The notes under the pieces were generated by a model that was given only the letters and a program-made list of their open reading frames with translations, was not told where the DNA came from and searched no databases. The position numbers were made by a program, and so were the translations under genes. Source: an uncultured Gammaproteobacteria bacterium (GTDB lineage Bacteria > Pseudomonadota > Gammaproteobacteria > Pseudomonadales > DT-91). From it: a stretch of DNA of 7,654 nucleotides. Location: positions 1 through 7,654 of the forward strand of contig CAKMZU010000105.1 of assembly GCA_929200485.1 (NCBI GenBank), given 5' to 3'. Below, piece after piece: positions 1-5,623 of this stretch (position 1 is its first letter; each line of letters opens with the position of its first letter).

Positions 1-1
1 C

Positions 2-853
2 TTTCTTGGTTGGCGTGCTGCACTGTGGGTACCTGGAATCATTGCCATTCTCATGGGGCTAATCCTGATTAATCGCCTAAGAAACACCCCTGAAAGTCTT
101 GGCCTACCTAAAATTGAGTATTATAAAAATGATGATATCGCTTCACTTGAGAAGCAACCGAGCAACCCCGATATTAAAAAAGTTCTCACCAAATATATTC
201 TCAATAATAAGATCATCTGGATTCTGGCACTAACTTACACCCTGATTTATTTAATCAGGAATGGAGTGAATGATTGGGCAATCCTTTATTTTACTCAGCA
301 TGGCATGGATAACATTAAAGCGGCAAGCATGGTGACCTTGTTTGAAGTGGGAGGATTCTTTGGAAGCCTTGCGGCGGGTTTTTGGTCCGATTACTTTTTC
401 AGTGGAAAACGGGGCCCCATCAATGTCTTATTTTCACTTGGCTCAGCGCTTGGAATAGCCACCTTGTTATTATTTCCGAGCTATATTCTGATGTTTGGTG
501 GTTACTCGATTTTTGCCATTGGCTTTTTTATCTTCGGCCCGCAAATGCTGATTGGTGTTGCTGCTGCTGAACAATCTCATCGAGAGGCCGCAGGTGCAGC
601 CACAGGCTTTATTGGATTATTTGGCTACCTTGGTGCTGCCATCTCTGGCGTCCCTTTAGGGTATATAATGCAAACATGGGGCTGGGAAGGTTTCTTTGTT
701 ACTTTGACACTAGCCGGTGTCATGGCAACGCTTCTATTAATGCCAACCTGGAAAATAAGCCTGAAAGGCAATGATGACCCTAACGAAGATCAAGGCAAGG
801 ATAGCAAAGATGTGGATATTGCAGATAAAGATGTTGAGACATCGACAGGTTAA
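2..853 (+). CDS. UhpC-like MFS permease of the organophosphate:phosphate antiporter family (5' truncated)
   Basis: The frame is open from base 2, so the start lies outside the window; 283 codons are visible up to TAA. The visible part begins in the GWRAALW motif near TM6, passes through a charged central loop (LRNTPESLGLP), then shows about six membrane segments matching TM7-12. Hallmarks are LIYLIRNGVNDW (bases about 242-274), whose Arg (257-259) aligns with the TM7 substrate Arg of UhpT/GlpT, then GFWSD, and FGPQMLIGVAAAEQSHREAAGAATG, shown here in pieces: FGPQMLIGVAAAE and HREAAGAATGF. This last block is closer to E. coli UhpC than to UhpT or GlpT as I remember them. Family members in the inner membrane exchange organic phosphates for phosphate; UhpC itself acts as a glucose-6-phosphate sensor. 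No uhpA/uhpB-like gene lies downstream, so transport or sensing is undecided. An acidic tail of about 28 residues (rich in D, E, K) ends the protein. The substrate is unknown. Confidence 0.9.
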   Translation, partial: FLGWRAALWVPGIIAILMGLILINRLRNTPESLGLPKIEYYKNDDIASLEKQPSNPDIKKVLTKYILNNKIIWILALTYTLIYLIRNGVNDWAILYFTQHGMDNIKAASMVTLFEVGGFFGSLAAGFWSDYFFSGKRGPINVLFSLGSALGIATLLLFPSYILMFGGYSIFAIGFFIFGPQMLIGVAAAEQSHREAAGAATGFIGLFGYLGAAISGVPLGYIMQTWGWEGFFVTLTLAGVMATLLLMPTWKISLKGNDDPNEDQGKDSKDVDIADKDVETSTG

Positions 854-870
854 TTTTTTACTCCAATAAT

Positions 871-900
871 TTAACCCTTAATCAATTAACCCTTAACCAA
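871..900. repeat. 15-bp tandem duplication, two copies
   Basis: Two adjacent 15-base units, TTAACCCTTAATCAA (871-885) and TTAACCCTTAACCAA (886-900), differ at one base. They lie between the permease stop and the terminator hairpin. They are probably a simple local duplication; a protein-binding role cannot be judged from the sequence. Confidence 0.75.
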
Positions 901-928
901 AAAGAGTGACAACCTGTCACTCTTATTT
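899..928. terminator. Bidirectional intrinsic terminator between convergent genes
   Basis: AAGAGTGACA (902-911) pairs perfectly with TGTCACTCTT (915-924) across a 3-base loop (ACC), a 10-bp stem. On the plus strand it is followed by ATTT; on the minus strand the stem runs into a T tract (complement of the A run at 899-903). It therefore suits both the permease (stop at 853) and the minus-strand small gene (stop at 945), and looks stronger for the latter. Confidence 0.85.
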
Positions 929-944
929 CGCTAGCTTGTTTGAT

Positions 945-1124
945 TTACAACAATAAATTTAAGTCGTCACTTAATTTACACTTTGGATCATTTGGTTGAT
1001 CAAAGGCTGAACCTAGTACTTCTATCTCTCCTCCCGAATCGAGAAAAGCTTTGACTTGCTCTTCAATGAGCTGACGCTCTCTCGTTCGAATCCCTTGACA
1101 TTGACCATCATTATACTTTCGCAT
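945..1124 (-). CDS. Small 59-aa protein resembling the SutA RNA-polymerase-binding domain
   Basis: On the minus strand ATG (1124-1122) opens 59 codons ending in TAA (947-945). An AAGGAG Shine-Dalgarno sits 7 bases upstream (1137-1132), the best ribosome site in the window, and a strong terminator follows the stop. The product is hydrophilic: MRKYNDGQCQ at the start, then RERQLIEEQVKAFLDSGG (residues 15-32), then EIEVLG and an acidic C-terminus ending DDLNLLL. The helix with FL..GG followed by a short strand is the pattern I recall from SutA of Pseudomonas and related small gammaproteobacterial proteins, which bind RNA polymerase to adjust transcription in slow growth. SutA's long acidic N-terminal tail is absent. 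The gene call is firm because of the RBS and terminator; the family call is from memory and moderate. It has no signal peptide or membrane segment, so it should be cytoplasmic. Two Cys (9 and 49) are present. Confidence 0.75.
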   Translation of the reverse strand: MRKYNDGQCQGIRTRERQLIEEQVKAFLDSGGEIEVLGSAFDQPNDPKCKLSDDLNLLL

Positions 1125-1131
1125 AACCCTT

Positions 1132-1137
1132 CTCCTT
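1132..1137 (-). promoter_or_regulatory. Strong Shine-Dalgarno of the small SutA-like gene
   Basis: AAGGAG on the minus strand lies 7 bases before the ATG at 1124. It fixes the start of this very short gene and is the main reason for accepting it as coding. Confidence 0.8.
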
Positions 1138-1184
1138 GGTAATAGCTGTACTTAGTGCCTACTTATCACTTAACTTAAGTTTAA

Positions 1185-1220
1185 AAAATCACTATGACAT
1201 ATTTATTATTAAAATCACTA
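1185..1220. repeat. 10-bp direct repeat upstream of the small minus-strand gene
   Basis: AAAATCACTA occurs at 1185-1194 and again at 1211-1220, 26 bp apart, and a related TATCACTTAA lies nearby at about 1164-1173. On the minus strand these read TAGTGATTTT and AAGTGATA, 40-100 bp upstream of the small gene's start, where a promoter or operator would sit. AT-rich DNA gives such repeats by chance, so a regulator site is only a suggestion. Confidence 0.4.
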
Positions 1221-1245
1221 CTTACTTATTATTGGGGTTTTTAAA

Positions 1246-1272
1246 TCATTTAATATCACAAGCATTAAATGA
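1246..1272. repeat. 9-bp perfect inverted repeat, operator-like
   Basis: TCATTTAAT (1246-1254) and ATTAAATGA (1264-1272) are exact reverse complements separated by 9 bases (ATCACAAGC). It lies between the divergent starts of the small minus-strand gene and the GMC oxidoreductase, about 120 bp before the former. There is no T tract fitting a terminator. It could be a dimeric regulator site or chance in AT-rich DNA. Confidence 0.4.
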
Positions 1273-1632
1273 CTCACTTGAACAAGATCACCATTATTTT
1301 CAACGCAAGTCAAGAATTTGCTATCTTTTTTTCATCCCACCTTGAATCTCTTATAAAATCTAAAAAATAAATAAATATATTACTAAGCCGTCATCATTTG
1401 TTTCAGGAAAGCGGTTTTGAACAATTGCGATCAAATTGATTTTTTATTAAGCTGATCGATCAATGGGTCAACGCTGATAAATTGACTGGTGGACTCTTAA
1501 AGGAATGCACGACAAACATGAAGTTGGGGCAATTGAAGCGCTTTTACAACTCTCTGTTTAGCGATAAGTAAATTACAAATAATTTGCTGCCGCCAATGCT
1601 AAAAGAATAATAATTTTGCAATAGGTAATCAC
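1273..1632. other. AT-rich intergenic stretch before the GMC gene, no convincing gene
   Basis: No frame here has a start, RBS and length that suggest a gene. It contains a 10-bp palindrome TGATCGATCA (1453-1462), a short hairpin CAATT/AATTG followed by a T-rich run (about 1420-1447), and a start-less open stretch (about 1450-1571) ending at TAA. A weak promoter candidate for the GMC gene is TTGCTG (1584-1589) with AATAAT (1609-1614), but the 19-bp spacing is long. The GMC leader is otherwise unremarkable. Confidence 0.5.
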
Positions 1633-3273
1633 ATGACATTTGACTATATCGTAATCGGTGCAGGTTCTGCAGGATGCATATTGGCTAATCGCTTATCAAA
1701 GGACCCCTCAAACTCTGTTTTATTATTGGAGGCTGGGCCAAAAGATAATAATCCCATCATTCATATGCCAGGTGGCTGCGCTGAAGTGTTAAAGAGTGAT
1801 AAGTTGAACTGGAAATTTGTCTCAACCCCACAAGAACACTGTCAGGGCAAATCCTACGACATACCTCGCGGTAAAACCCTAGGTGGCTCCAGCTCCGCTA
1901 ATGGTATGGTTTATATTCGTGGCCATGCGACTGACTATGATGACTGGGCAAATGCCGGTAACAAAGGCTGGTCTTACGAAGAAGTTTTACCTTATTTTAA
2001 ACGTTTTGAAAATCAAACCCGTGGTGAAGATACGTATCATGGTGCAGGTGGTGAACTCAATGTCATTAACGCACCGGGTGACAATGTATTATTCGACAAA
2101 TTTGTTCAATCCGGTGTTGAGAGCGGATATCGATTTAATGATGACTTCAATGGTGAAAACCAGGAAGGTGTTGGCCGTTTCCAAGCCACCATTAAAGAGG
2201 GTAAACGCTGGAGCAGCGCTTCTGCATTTTTGCGCCCCATTCTCAAAGAGCGGTCTAACCTGACCTTAATCACGGGTGCTAATGTGAGTCGCATACTCCT
2301 TGAAGGCACAAAAGCGGTCGGGGTTGAATACCAAAAAGGCCGCAAAACAGTCGTCGCCCATAGCAATAAAGAAATTGTTGTCTCAGCAGGCACCATCAAA
2401 AGCCCGCATATCCTTCAATTATCAGGCATCGGCGACAAAGAAGATTTAACAGCCGCTGGCATTAAGCCATTAATCGACCTTAAAGGTGTAGGCAAAAATC
2501 TACAAGAGCATCTAGACGTTGTTATGCGCTGGACCATTAATGAGCCACTAGGCTTCAATGATCTGGACAAGTTCCCCAATAACGTCAAAGTCGCCTGGGA
2601 TTATTTCGTCCACAAAAAAGGCGTAGGCACTTGCAACAGCATCGAAGGCGGCGGTTTTATTAAATCTAACCCAAGTCTCGATCGCCCTGATGTTCAACTG
2701 CACTTTGTCCCTTGTAATATGACGGGCATCTCTGACCCAATGCCTAAAGAGCATGGCGTCACCTTGCATGCTTGTCAGCTGCGCCCAAGCAGCCGTGGGA
2801 CTATCAAGCCAGAATCTAATGACCCATTTGCTAAACCCTTGGTAGATTTTAACTTTTTAGGCCATGAAGATGATTGGCCTGTCATTCATCGCTGTGTACA
2901 CATCTTGCGTGAGCTGATGGAAGCACCGGTTTGGAAAGGTCTAGTGAATGAAGAAATTCATCCCGGCGCTCAATACAAAACCGAAGAACAACTGAAAAAC
3001 CTTATCGGCAGCATTACAGAAACCGTTTATCACCCCGTCGGCACTTGTAAAATGGGGCAAGATGACACTGCCGTTGTTGATGCTGAATTAAAGGTTCATG
3101 GTGTTGAAGGCCTGCGCGTTGCAGATGCATCCATTATCCCCACATTGATTGGCGGTAATACGAATGCGCCTGCCATGATGATCGGCGACAAATGCGCAGA
3201 TATGATACTAGGCAATCAACCGCCAGCACCAGCAAAGCTAAATAATAAGCGTGAAAGCGAAGTCGCAGCCTAA
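1633..3273 (+). CDS. GMC-family FAD-dependent alcohol/choline-type dehydrogenase (AlkJ-like)
   Basis: A complete 546-aa protein, the usual length for bacterial GMC dehydrogenases. The FAD-binding Rossmann motif is at the N-terminus (IVIGAGSAG, residues 6-14) with the LLEAGP segment at 31-36. GMC signature 1 is GKTLGGSSSANGMVYIRG (80-97) and signature 2 is GTIKSPHILQLSGIG (253-267). The C-terminal catalytic pair is His467 (YHPVGTCKMG) and Asn511 (GGNTNAPAMM), the His-Asn pair of choline-oxidase-type enzymes. The overall pattern, including IHMP near residue 43 and DFNGENQEGVG, recalls AlkJ of Pseudomonas putida, a membrane-associated dehydrogenase feeding alcohol-derived electrons to the respiratory chain. 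BetA-type choline dehydrogenase is the alternative; no betaine genes are adjacent. There is no signal peptide, so it is cytoplasmic or peripheral. The start is ATG with a modest AGGT (1623-1626). An intrinsic terminator follows, so it is probably monocistronic. Substrate is unknown. Confidence 0.93.
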   Translation: MTFDYIVIGAGSAGCILANRLSKDPSNSVLLLEAGPKDNNPIIHMPGGCAEVLKSDKLNWKFVSTPQEHCQGKSYDIPRGKTLGGSSSANGMVYIRGHATDYDDWANAGNKGWSYEEVLPYFKRFENQTRGEDTYHGAGGELNVINAPGDNVLFDKFVQSGVESGYRFNDDFNGENQEGVGRFQATIKEGKRWSSASAFLRPILKERSNLTLITGANVSRILLEGTKAVGVEYQKGRKTVVAHSNKEIVVSAGTIKSPHILQLSGIGDKEDLTAAGIKPLIDLKGVGKNLQEHLDVVMRWTINEPLGFNDLDKFPNNVKVAWDYFVHKKGVGTCNSIEGGGFIKSNPSLDRPDVQLHFVPCNMTGISDPMPKEHGVTLHACQLRPSSRGTIKPESNDPFAKPLVDFNFLGHEDDWPVIHRCVHILRELMEAPVWKGLVNEEIHPGAQYKTEEQLKNLIGSITETVYHPVGTCKMGQDDTAVVDAELKVHGVEGLRVADASIIPTLIGGNTNAPAMMIGDKCADMILGNQPPAPAKLNNKRESEVAA

Positions 3274-3344
3274 AGGTTGCGCATGACCGCATCAGTTGCC
3301 AACCTGTCGGGGGTCACTTGCCCAGAATGAAAAACTGGCTATAT

Positions 3345-3375
3345 GTTGTCTTTCCACTGAGAAAGGCAACTTTTT
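3345..3375 (+). terminator. Intrinsic terminator of the GMC gene
   Basis: GTTGTCTTTC (3345-3354) pairs with GAAAGGCAAC (3361-3370) through ten pairs including one G-U, around a 6-base loop, followed directly by five T (3371-3375). It lies about 70 bp after the GMC stop codon and separates that gene from the membrane protein downstream. Confidence 0.88.
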
Positions 3376-3493
3376 AAAACTGGGCTAATCTAATTAACGA
3401 CTTCCGCCAACAAGCACAAAAATATTCCGTTAAGCGCATCCATCATTCCATTCGACAATCCATGCTTTCGTCAATAAATTGGCCTAACCTGAT

Positions 3494-4702
3494 ATGATTT
3501 CAATAAAAAATAATAAACAATGGATTCACTATCTGGGACTGCTATTCTGTTTAGCCTTCCCATCGCTAGCCATATTCAAAAAACTTGGATTCCCTCTATT
3601 GATCTTATATGTGGCGATAGCAGCGATACTGTTAGGGCTTCTTCTTCGTTATGTCACCAAGTTTTTTTCGACCATACAAACCAAACACTTGCTGTATTTT
3701 CTGCTATTTATCTTTCTCATATTAACCGGCCTCTATCTAACAATACACCCATTAATTGATACCGCTGGCTTTTCGCTGGCAGGAAAATCTTTTGGTTCAT
3801 CGGATGCCGACAATGCCACTGTTGACGCCCTAACCGAACTGACTCAGGGGCGATACCCCTATTATGCAGAGACATTTTTAGGCAATCCTATTACACCAAT
3901 GCCTGGCGCATTATTGATGGCATTGCCTTTTTTTGTTTTAGGTGATGTAGCAATACAAAACATCTTCTGGTTTGCTGCGTTTTTTATTTTCGTTAGCTTT
4001 TATTGCAAAAACATTCAGGTAGCCACCATACTTTGTATTGCCGTGTTAATGTTGACCCCAAACTTTCTTTACCATGTTTTACAAGGGACGGATTATATTT
4101 CCAACGGTATTTACCTGCTGATATTTTCGGCAGGTCTCCTTGAAACAGCAAGAAAAAAAGCCTCGATGGGTTATATTGTTATCTGGGCAATTTTACTTGG
4201 CCTTGGGCTATCATCCCGAATGAACTTCATCCTTATACTCCCACTGATGTTTTTCGCATTAATCAGACTGGCTGGATTACCTAAAACGATAATAATTATG
4301 CTTATCGTCGGTATTTCATTCATTGGTATCACATTACCATTTGCACTGTATGACTTTGCAAACTTTTCACCCCTTCATACATCGAACAAGCTAAATGTTA
4401 ATGGCGAAACGCCATGGGCACCGATATTAATTCCATTGTCGGGTCTTATCTTGAGTACCTATTTTGGTCTGAAGCACAAAGCATACTCATTGCTAACCTT
4501 TATGCGGGACGTGTTTTGGGTTCAAGCGTATTTAATCATCTGCGGTCTTGCGCTTTCATCATACGCGCATTCACACATTGATCTAGCGTATCCTCACTTT
4601 GCTCTGCTCTTTATGTTTTTTGGGGTGTTCGCTTTCGGTATCCCTTTATTTAACAAAAAAATCAAAGCCCAAAGCGATTCTCAGCTTGATCATGGCACCT
4701 GA
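3494..4702 (+). CDS. Polytopic membrane protein, probable GT-C-type glycosyltransferase
   Basis: A 402-aa protein with roughly 11-13 hydrophobic segments (for example 13-28, 32-52, 65-84, 137-155, 175-193, 202-218, 225-243, 265-285, 308-325, 341-357, 365-384), so an inner-membrane protein. After the third segment comes the one large polar loop (about 85-135), containing SSDADNATVDAL (102-113) and GRYPYY (119-124), then a Pro-rich NPITPMPG (131-138). An acidic pair in the first big periplasmic loop followed by G-x-x-PY is the layout of GT-C glycosyltransferases that use polyprenyl-phosphate sugars (GT39/GT87-like). LGLSSRMNFILILP (237-250) also fits. Asp104 and Asp106 are candidate catalytic residues. 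No sugar-pathway genes are adjacent, so donor and acceptor are unknown. The ATG at 3494 has no Shine-Dalgarno. A C-terminal polar tail follows the last helix. Function is inferred from layout only. Confidence 0.75.
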   Translation: MISIKNNKQWIHYLGLLFCLAFPSLAIFKKLGFPLLILYVAIAAILLGLLLRYVTKFFSTIQTKHLLYFLLFIFLILTGLYLTIHPLIDTAGFSLAGKSFGSSDADNATVDALTELTQGRYPYYAETFLGNPITPMPGALLMALPFFVLGDVAIQNIFWFAAFFIFVSFYCKNIQVATILCIAVLMLTPNFLYHVLQGTDYISNGIYLLIFSAGLLETARKKASMGYIVIWAILLGLGLSSRMNFILILPLMFFALIRLAGLPKTIIIMLIVGISFIGITLPFALYDFANFSPLHTSNKLNVNGETPWAPILIPLSGLILSTYFGLKHKAYSLLTFMRDVFWVQAYLIICGLALSSYAHSHIDLAYPHFALLFMFFGVFAFGIPLFNKKIKAQSDSQLDHGT

Positions 4703-4777
4703 GCGATCGGGCTCATAAACTGCTATTTAGTTGGTTTAAGTACTGAGAAATGTATTGAGTCACCGGTTATCGGACAG

Positions 4778-4861
4778 AAGCCAAAAGCAATTAATAGAGA
4801 TGCCCTTAAATCCAAAACGCCGGCCAGCTTAAAATTGATCAACGTGGGCTTTTGCTTTTTT
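4778..4861 (+). terminator. Terminator-like long-range hairpin in the 3494-4702 / 4957 gap
   Basis: AAGCCAAAAGC (4778-4788) pairs with GCTTTTGCTT (4848-4857) through ten pairs with one bulged C, and the 3' arm runs into six T (4856-4861). The enclosed loop of about 59 bases includes the palindrome GCCGGC. The loop is too large for a textbook terminator, so this may instead be a small structured RNA element or a repeat remnant. The rest of 4703-4956 shows no gene on either strand. Confidence 0.4.
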
Positions 4862-4921
4862 AGTTCTATTTTCTTCCTTGAGATTTCTCTTCTTTTTTAC
4901 TTCCACCGCGCTATTTTTTTC

Positions 4922-4927
4922 TATACT
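4922..4927 (+). promoter_or_regulatory. Candidate -10 box for the YbaY-like lipoprotein gene
   Basis: TATACT lies 29 bases before the ATG, one mismatch from the sigma-70 -10 consensus. Upstream is T-rich with no good -35 hexamer at 16-18 bp. If used, the leader would be about 20-25 bases and would hold no Shine-Dalgarno. Confidence 0.35.
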
Positions 4928-4956
4928 TAAATCAACATTCAATACTTTTTTAATCT

Positions 4957-5430
4957 ATGAAACCAACTCGATTCATTCAGCGTTGTCTATTCATATTTAC
5001 CTTGAGCCTGCTTGGTGCCTGCCCTTGGGAGGGTGTCGATAAAGACAGGGAATACAGATATTACTCAGAATCTGAGAATCCGAGCATAGAATCCGGGGTA
5101 ATCACAGGCACCATCGATTTCACCGATGGATTTGAAAGTGAACAAGCTACCAAGCTTATCATTAAACTAGAAGATGTTTCGCTCGCTGATGCTGCATCAA
5201 TTACACTGAGCGAGATTACCCTCAAAACCTTTGAGACGGTACCCATCCAATTTACCATTGGGTTTAATCCTGGCGATATTAAAGAGGCGATGAGCTATAG
5301 CGTCTCAGCGAGGCTCTACAGTCAAGATGAGGATGGCAAAGAAAAACTGACCCATATCAATACGTCAAGCTTTCCTGTTTTGACCAATGGCTTTGATAAT
5401 ACCGTCAATCTGCTGCTGGATGAAATCTAG
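4957..5430 (+). CDS. YbaY/YscW-family lipoprotein
   Basis: A 157-aa protein with a short basic N-terminus, a hydrophobic stretch (about 10-19) and lipobox L19-G20-A21-C22, so a lipoprotein with mature residues C-P-W-E. After an acidic linker (24-46) comes a single beta-rich domain (47-156). It contains GVITGTI (47-53), LEDVSLADA (71-79), PIQFTIGFNPGDI (96-108) and SVSARLY (115-121), and it ends NTVNLLLDEI. The L-x-D-x-SLADA block, the P-x-F...FNP-x-DI block and the closing V-x-L-x-L strand match E. coli YbaY and the YscW/secretion-pilotin-like family. Members are outer-membrane lipoproteins; YscW is a pilotin for a type III secretin, while YbaY's role is poorly known. No secretion genes are visible here, so no pilotin role is claimed. 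The start has no Shine-Dalgarno but fits the signal peptide. The next gene is also a lipoprotein on the same strand, 193 bp on. Confidence 0.82.
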   Translation: MKPTRFIQRCLFIFTLSLLGACPWEGVDKDREYRYYSESENPSIESGVITGTIDFTDGFESEQATKLIIKLEDVSLADAASITLSEITLKTFETVPIQFTIGFNPGDIKEAMSYSVSARLYSQDEDGKEKLTHINTSSFPVLTNGFDNTVNLLLDEI

Positions 5431-5431
5431 T

Positions 5432-5464
5432 CATCCTTCCACGGGCTCACCCCTTCGAAGGATG
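5432..5464 (+). terminator. Hairpin after the YbaY-like gene, weak terminator candidate
   Basis: CATCCTTC (5432-5439) pairs exactly with GAAGGATG (5457-5464) across a 17-base loop, starting two bases after the stop codon. It is followed by CCTTGTTGT rather than a T run, so it may be an mRNA 3'-end stabiliser or a weak attenuator and not a full terminator. Confidence 0.45.
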
Positions 5465-5623
5465 CCTTGTTGTCCAGGATTTGCCTCTTAACTATCAAAA
5501 TTTTCTACTCAAAACACTCTTTCAGAACCCAATCGAGTCACAACTTATAAAAAAGAGCATTGCCCCTATTTCAACTTCCTCATTACAATGGCTCGAAAAT
5601 AATAATTAAATATTATCTGCGCT

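Noticed and set aside
1136..1345. Plus-strand 69-codon frame from TTG at 1136
   Set aside because: TTG start with no RBS, in very AT-rich DNA, overlapping the Shine-Dalgarno of the better supported minus-strand small gene.
2106..2399. Minus-strand frame inside the GMC gene, and similar ones at 2548-2769, 5061-5258 and 6659-6895
   Set aside because: Antisense shadows of well-supported genes, with no RBS or recognisable motifs.
1633..3273. Naming the GMC enzyme betA (choline dehydrogenase)
   Set aside because: Motifs are shared across GMC dehydrogenases, the sequence recalls AlkJ more closely, and no betaine genes are adjacent.
3274..3305. Hairpin AGGTTG/CAACCT right after the GMC stop
   Set aside because: Only six pairs with a 20-base loop and no T tract; the hairpin at 3345-3375 is a much better terminator.
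3520..3759. Plus-strand frame inside the GT-C-like gene, and similar frames at 382-570, 1883-2263 and 7116-7298
   Set aside because: Out-of-frame shadows of genes with clear family motifs or membrane topology.
4703..4956. Apparent long minus-strand protein across the gap before the YbaY-like gene
   Set aside because: Careful counting of the T run at 4856-4861 (six T) puts the two open halves in different frames, with a stop in between and no RBS.
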